Source of the DNA: Parapedobacter pyrenivorans
GTDB lineage: Bacteria > Bacteroidota > Bacteroidia > Sphingobacteriales > Sphingobacteriaceae
Direction: 5' to 3'
Assembly: GCF_014636865.1 (NCBI RefSeq)
Contig: NZ_BMER01000004.1
Span: 186,001-250,000 of the forward strand
Length of the DNA: 64,000 bases
This document shows, piece after piece, positions 1-8,506 of this stretch. The stretch's first letter is position 1. Every line of letters begins with the position of its first letter. The notes under the pieces are model-generated. The model worked only from the letters and a program-made list of their open reading frames with translations. It was not told the DNA's origin and did no database searches. Both the position numbers and the translations under genes were made by a program.

Positions 1-2829
1 AGTAGGACCGTCATCAACGTGTCGTTGAAAGCGATGGTGAGTGATTTGGATGAAGTGGTGGTGGTTGGCTACGGTACCCAACGCCGCTCTGACATGACGG
101 GCGCTATTGTTTCCGTAAAATCAAAAGATATACAGAATCTAGCGGTTCGCAGCGTTAATGAAGCCATACAGGGCCGTGCGGCAGGCGTGCAGGTAACCCG
201 CAATGACGGGGCTCCCGGCTCGAACTCGGACATCGTGATAAGGGGGGTCGGATCTATTGGTGGAATGTCGCCCCTGTACATCGTAGACGGCGTACGGATG
301 TCGGCAGGAAGCAATTTCAATCTGCAGGATATCGCCTCCATTGAAATTTTAAAAGACGCCAGCGCAGCGGCTATATATGGGGCACAGGCTGCGGGAGGGG
401 TGGTGTTGATTACCACGAAGCGAGGAAATGTACGCGATCGGATGGATATAAACTTTAGCGCAAATTACGGTGTCCGCAAACCGTTAAATCTGTTTGAAAT
501 GTTGCGGACGCCCGAATACTACATCGCCAAAACCAATTTCGGTGTGGCGACAAGCAATTGGGGAGACCCTGCATCGTTGCCGGATCACGACTGGGTCAAC
601 TCGTTGTACAAGAGCGGTGCGGAGCAAAGCTATTCGCTATCGCTTTCTGGCGCCACCGCTAAGACAAACTACTACCTCTCCGCGAATTACCTGCAGGAGG
701 ATGGAACGATCGTCGATAACTCGTTTAAACGGTTTGGCCTGCGTTCGAATGCGGATTTCAGTGTAACGGACAATTTCAAGGTGGGCGAAACCTTGTACGC
801 TTGGACAACCGCAACCAATCCAACGGTTAGCGCAACGTTTCCATTCCGATCGGCACCGGTGGTTCCGCTGCGCGATCCTTCCAACCCGTATGGCGGATGG
901 GGTAAAAGCGGAAGTTTTTTTGGCGGTGTAAACCCGGTAGGCCAGGAATACATGAATCATATCCTGAACCGAAGCTATGCCCTGGAAGGCAATGTGTATG
1001 CCAACTGGGAGATTATTCCGGGGTTGAGCTTCCGCTCCACATTTGGCTTGTCCGTATTCAGTATCAGCAACAGGCGTTTTAATGAGGCCTATGACTACGG
1101 AATCCTGGTTAATCATGTCGCTGCGCTGATTCGGGATAACAATAACCAACGCGATCTGACCGCCCATTTCGTGCTAACCTACGATAAAGCAATCGGGCAG
1201 CACAGCTTTAAAGCGATGGCAGGTTATGAAGCCTACCGCTCCGATCTGACATCACTGCACGCGGAGGCACAGGGATTCCCTTATATTACATATAATTTTG
1301 GGTTGTCAAACAATCCCAGCAGTTATATTGCCAGTGGCGGGGAGTTCCCCCAAACCCGCCTGCTTTCCCAATTCGGGCGTGTTAACTACGTATTTGCCGA
1401 TAAGTATCTGGCATCGTTCAACATCCGCCGTGACGGATCGGACCGCTTTGGGCCCGCCAACAGGTTTGGCGTATTTCCATCGGGGTCGGTAGGATGGCGG
1501 GTGAGTGAAGAACGATTCATCAAAGACCATATACCGCACATCAGTAACCTGAAGTTTCGCGCCAGCTATGGTAAATTGGGGAGTACCAGTAATATCCCGC
1601 AGTATACGTATCAAGCGTCTTATGGCGGCGCAGGCGGCACCAATAGTATGGGGCTGGCAGATGGCTCGCGGTTTAAAGGCTACGCGCTAACCGCGCAGCT
1701 CGCCAATCAACACATCCGATGGGAGACCGTACTCCAAACCGATGTGGGGTTGGATGTCGGCCTACTGAAAAACACCTTGAATTTTACGGTCGATTGGTAC
1801 AGCCGGCAGACACAGGGGATGATATACCGCGTACCGGTAGCACATTCGGCAGGTTTTGGGAGTACCTCGGTATTTACCAATATCGGGCAAATGAGCAACA
1901 AAGGCGTAGAGCTGGCTGTAGACTATCAGGGTAAAGCCGGGCAGTTTAGCTACGCCGTTGCTGCAAATGCATCGTTCAACCGGAACCTGGTAAAACAGCT
2001 TGATGGAACAAACAACAACCCCATCAGTGACGGTGTTGCCAGTGCAGACCTGGATGGAAATGCCGGACGTACCGAGGTGGGCTACCCCATGAGCCAATTT
2101 TATGGGTATCAGGTAGCAGGTATTTTTCAAAACAATGAAGAAGTCGCTTCGTTTAATGAGCAAGCTCGGCAAGCGGCTGGAAACCAAAGCCTTTTTTACC
2201 AGAATTCCGGCACGGCAGCTGGAGATCTTAGGTACAAAGACGTGAACGGCGATGGGCGGATTACGACGGCAGACAAGACATTTATCGGTAATCCATGGCC
2301 GAAGATGATCTACGGGCTTACGCTCAATGTGGGCTGGCGCGGATTGGAATTGGCGGCACTTCTACAGGGAATGGCGGGTGTAGACGTTTATAACGGGAAT
2401 AAGCACGTCACCGAATATATGTATGGAGATTACAACACGACCAGGGATATCATGAATGCCTCGTTTTTTAATGGAAATGGCCTGACGGATCAACCAAGGG
2501 TAGGGGTAACGAATGAAAACGGTTCGTTTTCGCGCGATCCTAACTCGAATTATGGCCGGGTATCCAGTTATTTTGTGGAAGACGGATCTTTCCTGAAAGT
2601 CCGGAATCTGGAGATTGGCTACACATTCGCTGATAACCTCACCAAGGCTTTGCGGATTTCCAATCTAAAGGTGTACGTACAAGCACAGAACGTTTTCACG
2701 CTGACAAACTATAGCGGGCTCGATCCCGAGGTGCTTGGAAGGAATGGGACAACTGCTAGGGGAATTGACGCAATTAATTCGTACCCGCGTACCCGTTTGT
2801 TTTCGGCTGGCGTGAATTTGAACTTCTAA
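1..2829 (+). CDS. SusC/RagA-family TonB-dependent outer-membrane receptor (5' partial)
   Basis: Outer-membrane importer that works with the SusD lipoprotein encoded 12 bp downstream to capture and import an oligosaccharide. The frame is open from base 1, so the true start and the usual N-terminal carboxypeptidase-regulatory-like domain lie outside the window; the first ATG at 19 is internal. Visible are the segment LDEVVVVGYGTQRR that precedes the plug, the plug signatures PLYIVDGVR and ILKDASAAAIYG, a long beta-barrel, and a C-terminal phenylalanine (VNLNF) expected for barrel insertion. About 940 residues are present, close to the family length without its leader domain. No enzyme gene lies beside it inside the window, so the substrate cannot be read; related proteins also import peptides. 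Confidence 0.95.
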   Translation, partial: SRTVINVSLKAMVSDLDEVVVVGYGTQRRSDMTGAIVSVKSKDIQNLAVRSVNEAIQGRAAGVQVTRNDGAPGSNSDIVIRGVGSIGGMSPLYIVDGVRMSAGSNFNLQDIASIEILKDASAAAIYGAQAAGGVVLITTKRGNVRDRMDINFSANYGVRKPLNLFEMLRTPEYYIAKTNFGVATSNWGDPASLPDHDWVNSLYKSGAEQSYSLSLSGATAKTNYYLSANYLQEDGTIVDNSFKRFGLRSNADFSVTDNFKVGETLYAWTTATNPTVSATFPFRSAPVVPLRDPSNPYGGWGKSGSFFGGVNPVGQEYMNHILNRSYALEGNVYANWEIIPGLSFRSTFGLSVFSISNRRFNEAYDYGILVNHVAALIRDNNNQRDLTAHFVLTYDKAIGQHSFKAMAGYEAYRSDLTSLHAEAQGFPYITYNFGLSNNPSSYIASGGEFPQTRLLSQFGRVNYVFADKYLASFNIRRDGSDRFGPANRFGVFPSGSVGWRVSEERFIKDHIPHISNLKFRASYGKLGSTSNIPQYTYQASYGGAGGTNSMGLADGSRFKGYALTAQLANQHIRWETVLQTDVGLDVGLLKNTLNFTVDWYSRQTQGMIYRVPVAHSAGFGSTSVFTNIGQMSNKGVELAVDYQGKAGQFSYAVAANASFNRNLVKQLDGTNNNPISDGVASADLDGNAGRTEVGYPMSQFYGYQVAGIFQNNEEVASFNEQARQAAGNQSLFYQNSGTAAGDLRYKDVNGDGRITTADKTFIGNPWPKMIYGLTLNVGWRGLELAALLQGMAGVDVYNGNKHVTEYMYGDYNTTRDIMNASFFNGNGLTDQPRVGVTNENGSFSRDPNSNYGRVSSYFVEDGSFLKVRNLEIGYTFADNLTKALRISNLKVYVQAQNVFTLTNYSGLDPEVLGRNGTTARGIDAINSYPRTRLFSAGVNLNF

Positions 2830-2841
2830 AAAGATAAAAAC

Positions 2842-4575
2842 ATGAAATTACCAAAATACATATTGATTTTTTTGTCGGTATTCCTTGGCGCTTGCAATCC
2901 CGATTTCGTTGAAATAGACAATGCAACGGCCATTTCAACCGCAAATTATCCCAACACGGTGGACGACCTCGAGCAATTGCTAGCTGGCGTATATGCTACG
3001 CAGCATGCGGCGGGAATTTTTGGACGGGCCATCGGCCCGTACAGCACATACGTGCTGGATCATACCTGCGATTTGAGCTGGCAGGGATCGCCCAATTGGA
3101 TTCAAATGGGACAGAACAATACGCTGCCCAACGATGCTTTTCTACGGCAGATATGGCCTGATTTGTGGCGAGGCGTACAGCGTGCCAACACCCTGCTTGC
3201 CGGGGTAGCCCGCGTCGGGGAGAATGCCAGTGAGGCTGCGTTAGCCGAGATCGACCTCATCCGCGGACAGGCGTTTTTTCTGCGTGCTTGGTATTACTTT
3301 TACCTGACCGCCTTTTGGGGAGAAACTTTCATTGTGGATGGTGCAGGCGGGGAAAAGATGGGAATGCCGATCGTGACGGAAACAGCGAATAGCCTTAGCG
3401 AAACCCAGGTGTCGCGGGCAACGGTAAAGGAGACGTGGGATTTCATCATCGGTGACTTGGTAGCCGCGACGGAACTGCTTGACGGAAAATCATGGTCATC
3501 GCTGCAAGACAAACACAAGGCGGATGAATGGTCGGCGAAGGGTTTCCTGGCTAAGGTATATGTTTTTGTGCAGGATTGGGAGGCTGCGAAAGTGTTGCTG
3601 AACGAGGTGATTTCGCAAAGTAATAAAGCGTTGGTGCCGTTTGATGTGTATCGGACCATGTTTAATGGCGAGCATGAATTCAATTCGGAGTCGTTGTATG
3701 AATTGAACCTCAATGTGGATATCACTTATCCCGGCGCTGACGACCGTTCGATGGGCTCACACATCGGGACGATGATTTCGCCCACGTATGTGAGTCCGAC
3801 AACGGGGACGGCCAGTGCTTCCGCTTGGTGCAACGTGTTTCCGCACGCAAAAAATATCACCCGCTTTGGCTTTGACCTCGGGCACTATTTCCCTCCGGGT
3901 ACAACCGTGGCAAATGTTGCAAATGTGGATCCAAACTATGTGGTCGCATCAAAGAAAGCGCGGTCAGAAAAGACGGTAGACCCGCGGCTTTGGGTGGCTT
4001 GTTTGCAGCCTTATGTGGATTCCATGGTGGTGAACGGGGCAAAACACCCCATTTCCCATTACCTGGATATCAATGAAATCGATATGGAGGCGTGGAGTTT
4101 CCGGAAATACATCAACCTGAACGGTACCGAGCTGGAAATAAACCGGTCGAACGGCAGCAACATACTCTGGCTGCGGCTTGCCGATATTTACTTGCTTTAT
4201 GCCGAAACGCTCATCCACACGGGAAATAATGCCGAGGCCCTGGAATATATCAATAAGGTAAAACGACGCGCATATGGAGTTGCTGTTGATGCGCCTTCGC
4301 CGTTTGATTACAACAGCCTGAGCGACGCCACGATGGCATCGGATCCTGCTTTGCGGAACGACCCATTGAAATACGAAAGATGGGCGGAGTTTTTCGGGGA
4401 GTTCAACTGGTGGTTTGATGTATGCCGCTGGAAGATGGGAGCAAGTGAGGCCGCTTACTATGAGAAGATTAGGGGCGGAACGATTCAATGGGCCGATGAT
4501 TCGGATTATGCACAGCCGATCCCTATCGATGAACTGAACGCCAACCCCGATATGATCCAAAACCCCGGGTACTGA
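2842..4575 (+). CDS. SusD/RagB-family outer-membrane lipoprotein
   Basis: Surface glycan-binding partner of the SusC protein encoded just upstream (12 bp gap, same operon). The 577-residue product starts with a lipoprotein signal peptide ending in LGAC, so it should be lipidated at Cys18. SusD features follow: an alpha-helical TPR-like scaffold (IRGQAFFLRAWYYF, ADIYLLYAETLIHTGN, ALEYINKVKRRA) and the C-terminal segment with ERWAEFFGEFNWWFDVCRW and the closing QPIPIDELNANPDMIQNPGY. The ending matches the family norm, so the gene is intact. It is followed by a strong terminator, so this is the last gene of its operon. The binding specificity is not visible from sequence. Confidence 0.95.
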   Translation: MKLPKYILIFLSVFLGACNPDFVEIDNATAISTANYPNTVDDLEQLLAGVYATQHAAGIFGRAIGPYSTYVLDHTCDLSWQGSPNWIQMGQNNTLPNDAFLRQIWPDLWRGVQRANTLLAGVARVGENASEAALAEIDLIRGQAFFLRAWYYFYLTAFWGETFIVDGAGGEKMGMPIVTETANSLSETQVSRATVKETWDFIIGDLVAATELLDGKSWSSLQDKHKADEWSAKGFLAKVYVFVQDWEAAKVLLNEVISQSNKALVPFDVYRTMFNGEHEFNSESLYELNLNVDITYPGADDRSMGSHIGTMISPTYVSPTTGTASASAWCNVFPHAKNITRFGFDLGHYFPPGTTVANVANVDPNYVVASKKARSEKTVDPRLWVACLQPYVDSMVVNGAKHPISHYLDINEIDMEAWSFRKYINLNGTELEINRSNGSNILWLRLADIYLLYAETLIHTGNNAEALEYINKVKRRAYGVAVDAPSPFDYNSLSDATMASDPALRNDPLKYERWAEFFGEFNWWFDVCRWKMGASEAAYYEKIRGGTIQWADDSDYAQPIPIDELNANPDMIQNPGY

Positions 4576-4590
4576 AACCGGAATAATCGT

Positions 4591-4623
4591 ATCGGGTCTC
4601 GGGGGCACTCCCCGAGACCCGAT
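4591..4623 (+). terminator. Rho-independent terminator after the susCD operon
   Basis: A perfect 14-bp inverted repeat (4591-4604 with 4610-4623) encloses a 5-base loop and begins 15 bases after the susD stop. A short T run (TTTT at 4627-4630) follows the stem. It fits termination of the susC-susD transcript. Confidence 0.85.
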
Positions 4624-4759
4624 GCGTTTTGGCGCGTTCGTTGAAAAAAAATCGCTCACCGAATGTAGGTCTTTTGCACCTCGTCAATCATCCTCTTTAT
4701 TCTGAAGCAAAAAGTCAGGATTGTTCCAGTAGGGCCGAATCGTTGTCATTTTGCGGCCA

Positions 4760-4795
4760 GGCATTCGTGAATGCCAGCCATTTTGCATAAATTTG
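4760..4795 (+). promoter_or_regulatory. Palindrome plus TAnnTTTG-type -7 element upstream of the ygiB/ygiC-like operon
   Basis: GGCATTC-GT-GAATGCC (4760-4775) is a perfect 16-base dyad. Twelve bases further, TAAATTTG (4788-4795) matches the Bacteroidota -7 consensus TAnnTTTG, which places the dyad over the -33 region, a normal position for an operator. There is no good -33 TTG. A start near 4802 would give a leader of about 110 bases before the gene at 4911. Confidence 0.4.
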
Positions 4796-4910
4796 TGGGG
4801 CAAATTAGCAGATGAACCCGATATGATTAAGATAATTATTAAGCACACTGAGCAATGATTATATTGATCATCAAAGGCTCCATCTGGCAGCTGAAAAGCA
4901 AAAAATACAG

Positions 4911-5204
4911 ATGAAATATTTACTAGCAATACTTTGTTGCATCACCATCGGTTCATGCCAACAAGGACAGCGCGAGCAAGCATTGACGCAACTCGATAAG
5001 AAATTGGCTCGCGAAGTGACGTTAAAAACCGTGACCGAGGGCGATTCTGTACTGCATATAACTACTCAACATATCTGGTACAATGGCGAGCAGATCGCAT
5101 CCAAAAGTGACACCATCGAGACAGCCGTAATGCCCAACACCTGGGATAGTGCTGATTCATCGGCCACCTTGAGCAAGGTGCCGATCTATGTAACGATACA
5201 GTAA
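4911..5204 (+). CDS. Small lipoprotein of unknown function
   Basis: A 97-residue protein with a lipoprotein signal peptide (MKYLLAILCCITIGSC, lipidation expected at Cys16) and no recognised domain. The mature part is mostly polar with a predicted beta character (SVLHITTQHIWYNGEQ). Its stop codon TAA shares its last base with the ATG of the next gene at 5204, which in turn overlaps the ligase gene the same way. The three genes are therefore translationally coupled and probably function together. I do not recognise a family. Confidence 0.75.
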   Translation: MKYLLAILCCITIGSCQQGQREQALTQLDKKLAREVTLKTVTEGDSVLHITTQHIWYNGEQIASKSDTIETAVMPNTWDSADSSATLSKVPIYVTIQ

Positions 5205-5575
5205 TGAGAAAAGCAGCAGCAAAAAGCCTCCAATTGGTATTGATCACTTCGGTATTGGCATCGTGTGCACAACACCAGGCACGGCAAGGCAATGAAGGGG
5301 AGCAACGCGTTTTCATGCGTGCAGACTCCACGGCAGCCTATACCGAAGTAACGGATCACTATGCGCAGGAGCGTTCGGGCATGGGCATGGGTAATGCCTT
5401 CCTTTGGTACATGGCATTTAGGCATTTGGGCGGTGGCTTCGGTTACGCCAATAACAGTTTGCACCCCCAATCTATAGCGGGTACCAATGCCGGAAAAGCA
5501 GCAGCTTACCAAGCGCAGCGAGGTGGTTTTGGCCGCAGTGCTGCTTCGGCACCACGGTCGTCTTACGGTTCCTAA
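5204..5575 (+). CDS. YgiB/DUF1190-like small lipoprotein
   Basis: A 123-residue protein with a lipoprotein signal peptide (SVLASC, lipidation at about Cys21). The second half resembles the C-terminal half of E. coli YgiB: a hydrophobic glycine-rich stretch (GMGNAFLWYMAFRHLGGG) and a low-complexity tail with RGGFGRSAAS, where YgiB has a comparable RGGFG motif. It lacks the cysteine-rich N-terminal part of YgiB, so similarity is partial and recalled from memory. As with ygiB-ygiC in enterobacteria it directly precedes a glutathionylspermidine-synthase-like gene, here with a one-base TAATG overlap. The function of the pair is not established. Confidence 0.65.
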   Translation: MRKAAAKSLQLVLITSVLASCAQHQARQGNEGEQRVFMRADSTAAYTEVTDHYAQERSGMGMGNAFLWYMAFRHLGGGFGYANNSLHPQSIAGTNAGKAAAYQAQRGGFGRSAASAPRSSYGS

Positions 5576-6717
5576 TGCAAATCAAAAAACTACGTATCGA
5601 TCCCCAGTGGCAGCCCCGTCTGGAGTCTATCGGATATGGTTATCATACCACTGATGGTATTCCGTACTGGATTGACGATTACTACTACGAGATCAGCAAC
5701 CGGGAGGCAGACCTGATTTACAAGGCCACCAATGAACTTTGGCAGCTATGCCTTGATGCTGTGGAGTTCATCATCAAAAAGAGGCGGTACGCGCATTTCC
5801 ATATACCGCCTTTCATGATTCCGCATATCGAGCGGAGTTGGGAGCAAGATGACCCTGCTATATATGGGCGGTTTGATTTGGCATATGATAAAGACCGTGG
5901 CGAATTGAAGATGTTGGAGTTTAATGCTGATACGCCGACCTCCCTCTTCGAAACCGGGATTGTACAGTGGTATTGGAAAAACCACTACTTCCCGGAACTC
6001 ACCGACCAGTTTAACAGTATCCACGAACAGCTAATCCAAAGCTGGACAGTAATTAAACCTTACCTAAAAGGAAGTACGCTGCATTTTTCATGTGCAAAAG
6101 AGACCCTCGAAGACCTTACCAATGTCGAATACCTCCGGGATACCGCATTGCAGGCAGGTATCCAGACCAAGCTCATCTACGTGGATGATATCGGTTGGAC
6201 CGGCAATGGTTTTGTCGATTTGGAAGATACCCCCATCCGGTCTATTTTCAAATTGTATCCATGGGAATGGTTGGCGCGAGAAGAGTTTGGCAAGCATATC
6301 GTAAACGACCCTAACAGAGCCCAGTGGATAGAGCCCTCGTGGAAGATGTTGTTGTCTAATAAAATGATATTGCCCATTCTTTGGGAGCTGTTTCCGAACC
6401 ATCCACACCTGCTGGCTTCCTATGTTGAAAGGCCGGCCCATCTGAACCATTTTGTCAAGAAGCCCATATTGGCGCGTGAGGGGGCCAGTATAGCCATGTA
6501 TTATGATAAGCAACTGATTTACCATACCGAAGGCGAATACGGAGAGGAAGGTTATATCTATCAAGAGTTGGCCAAGCTACATCGCGAGGCAACCGGTTTT
6601 TCAGTTATAGGCAGCTGGATTATCGGCCAGGAATCCTGTGGGATATCCTTCCGCGAGTCGGATATGCCCATCACGACAGACAAAAGCCGTTTTATACCGC
6701 ATATTATTCGGCATTGA
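5575..6717 (+). CDS. Glutathionylspermidine-synthase-like ATP-grasp ligase (YgiC/YjfC type)
   Basis: A 380-residue cytoplasmic protein of the GSP_synth family, the C-terminal ATP-grasp carbon-nitrogen ligase part of bifunctional glutathionylspermidine synthetase. It has no amidase domain, as in YgiC and YjfC. Recognisable pieces are LEFNADTPTSLFE near residues 110-125, KPILAREGASIAMY near 295-310, and the C-terminal GSWIIGQESCGISFRESD. The family joins an amine to a carboxylate or peptide with ATP; the substrates of stand-alone members are not established. It is coupled by a one-base overlap to the YgiB-like lipoprotein, suggesting it modifies or serves an envelope component. Confidence 0.88.
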   Translation: MQIKKLRIDPQWQPRLESIGYGYHTTDGIPYWIDDYYYEISNREADLIYKATNELWQLCLDAVEFIIKKRRYAHFHIPPFMIPHIERSWEQDDPAIYGRFDLAYDKDRGELKMLEFNADTPTSLFETGIVQWYWKNHYFPELTDQFNSIHEQLIQSWTVIKPYLKGSTLHFSCAKETLEDLTNVEYLRDTALQAGIQTKLIYVDDIGWTGNGFVDLEDTPIRSIFKLYPWEWLAREEFGKHIVNDPNRAQWIEPSWKMLLSNKMILPILWELFPNHPHLLASYVERPAHLNHFVKKPILAREGASIAMYYDKQLIYHTEGEYGEEGYIYQELAKLHREATGFSVIGSWIIGQESCGISFRESDMPITTDKSRFIPHIIRH

Positions 6718-6982
6718 GCAGATTTATATACTTGAAATTTGATACTTAATTGTTATATCGGCAGATAATTGTACGGCAAATATAACGCTACAAAGTTAAA
6801 TCCCAAATATCACCAGAATGTTATCTTATTGCTAAGAGCGGTTAAATTTTAAAGGGGGTTAATACCGAAAAACTTTTTTTCTGGGTAAAACGTTGTTCTA
6901 ATGGGAAGATAATATTAGCTTAGCGACAACTATGAAGCGAGGGCTTAATGGTTGCTACATTCTATCTTAAAAACATTATTTC

Positions 6983-7354
6983 ATGGCACACATTCTGGTT
7001 GTGGAAGACAATGAGATCATGCAGAAATTGGTTGCCGCTATTCTTGAACGTGAAGGGCATACGGTCACCGTGGCGCCCAATGGCAAAGAGGGTTTGGACC
7101 TGTTGAGTGTTCCCGAACCACCATATGATCTGATCATCGCCGACATCATGATGCCGTATGCAAACGGCTTTGAAATCTTGAACAAGGTCAATAAATCGGA
7201 GGGTCGCCGAATTCCGGTAATCATCGTATCCAATCTATCTAACGAACAGATGGTGCTGGAGGGATTTCAACTGGGTGCTGCCGACTACGTGACCAAGCCC
7301 ATTATGGCCGGAGAACTTTTACTACGTGTCAAGCGTTTGTTGAATAGTCATTAA
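6983..7354 (+). CDS. Single-domain response regulator (receiver only)
   Basis: A 123-residue CheY-like receiver with no output domain. Acidic pocket E8/D9, phospho-acceptor D54 (DLIIADIMMP), S83 at the switch threonine/serine position and K105 (YVTKP) are all present, so it should be phosphorylated. It starts the cluster that continues with a HEAT-repeat membrane protein, two GT2 synthases and a YaiO-type outer-membrane protein, with a 15-bp gap to the next gene. The two sensor kinases at 16614-20672 are the obvious phosphate donors, by inference. It probably acts by protein-protein contact with the polysaccharide machinery rather than by transcription. Confidence 0.9.
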   Translation: MAHILVVEDNEIMQKLVAAILEREGHTVTVAPNGKEGLDLLSVPEPPYDLIIADIMMPYANGFEILNKVNKSEGRRIPVIIVSNLSNEQMVLEGFQLGAADYVTKPIMAGELLLRVKRLLNSH

Positions 7355-7369
7355 ATATACGATCTGCCT

Positions 7370-8506
7370 ATGGTCGAATGGTTACTGCCTTATTATAAGG
7401 ATATCGGCGGACTGCCGGTTGTCGTGCAGATTGCGCTGGTCTTTATTCTGCTGGCAATCTGCTTTACCTTACTGGCGTACTTTTCAATATTGCGGGGACG
7501 CTATCGGGGCTATGTGCGGGCCAAGCGGCAAAATCGCCTGAACCCGATTATCGATGGGCTCATTGTCGAACACATCGTGATGAATGAAGCCCTGAATAAA
7601 GCTAAAGCTGCCGAGCATGAGAGCGTTGCCATGCATTTTCAGCTACCGGAGCTCGAACCTAAATGGGCAAGGCAACTGCTCATTGACCGCATCATCGACT
7701 TTCGTAAAAATATACGAGGGACGGTGGGCGAAGCGCTCCGCACGTTATATCTCGACCTGGAGCTGGACCGGGATACCCAGCGCAAGCTGAAGTCGGGAAG
7801 CTGGAACAAAAAGGTGCAGGCGCTCAATGAATACGTGAGCATGGGCGTGCCTGTTGCCGACGTAACGTTGCTGCCCTTGACAAATAGCCGCAACCGGGAG
7901 CTCCGCTCTGCAGCACGGCATGCCTACATCAAACTGAGTCGCAACGAGCCGTTCAAATTTTTTGACGTGGTATCGGACAACCTGTTGATGTGGGACCAAG
8001 TGGAGCTTTTCCGGATCATCACCACCACCGAAAAAATCGTGATCCCCAACTTTGCGCGCTGGATTACCTACAGCACCAACAAATCGGTGGTATCGTTCTG
8101 CCTGAAACTGGTGGTTCATTTCAATCAGACCGCGGCCATACCGGCCATCATCAAGCTGCTGGGTACCAAAGACCACTACCTGCGTGCAGACGCAATATCG
8201 GCGCTGGGTAAATTGGAAGTAAACGAGGTGGAGCACGACCTGGTGGAAATGTACAATAACCAGCCGCTGAACTGCCAGATTGAGATATTAAAAGCGCTTG
8301 GGCGCCTCAAGGGAAAGGCACATCTGGATTTCGTGAAGAAGGAGTTTTTACATGCGAGCGATTTTGAAGTCCGAAAAAATGCGGCACGCGCTATTGTCAA
8401 TATGTATCCCTCCGGTTCGCCGGTGGTTGAAGAACTATTGGTTTCGGCAACAGAGGAAAACCAGTTGATACTCAGGCATTGTATGAATCCCCTAATAAAG
8501 CATTGA
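7370..8506 (+). CDS. Membrane-anchored HEAT-repeat protein
   Basis: A 378-residue protein with one N-terminal membrane segment (about residues 18-42, VQIALVFILLAICFTLLAYF) followed by a basic stretch, so the bulk should be cytoplasmic. From about residue 120 it is built of helical HEAT-like repeats, for example LRSAARHAYIKL, YLRADAISALGKLEV, CQIEILKALGRLKG and FEVRKNAARAIVNM. HEAT repeats are protein-binding scaffolds. It sits between a receiver protein and two glycan synthases and its TGA stop shares its last base with the ATG of the first synthase, so it may link the receiver to the synthase. No enzymatic motif is seen. Confidence 0.85.
   Translation: MVEWLLPYYKDIGGLPVVVQIALVFILLAICFTLLAYFSILRGRYRGYVRAKRQNRLNPIIDGLIVEHIVMNEALNKAKAAEHESVAMHFQLPELEPKWARQLLIDRIIDFRKNIRGTVGEALRTLYLDLELDRDTQRKLKSGSWNKKVQALNEYVSMGVPVADVTLLPLTNSRNRELRSAARHAYIKLSRNEPFKFFDVVSDNLLMWDQVELFRIITTTEKIVIPNFARWITYSTNKSVVSFCLKLVVHFNQTAAIPAIIKLLGTKDHYLRADAISALGKLEVNEVEHDLVEMYNNQPLNCQIEILKALGRLKGKAHLDFVKKEFLHASDFEVRKNAARAIVNMYPSGSPVVEELLVSATEENQLILRHCMNPLIKH

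Larger units (their letters stand above)
4576..4910. other. Intergenic region, 335 bp
   Basis: Holds the susCD terminator (4591-4623) and a palindrome with a possible promoter (4760-4795) described separately. An 81-codon open frame on the minus strand (4684-4929) has no recognisable features and overlaps the next gene, so I regard it as chance. Nothing else is seen. Confidence 0.6.

Noticed and set aside
4684-4929. 81-codon minus-strand frame
   Set aside because: No start signal or protein-like composition, and it overlaps the beginning of the lipoprotein gene at 4911.
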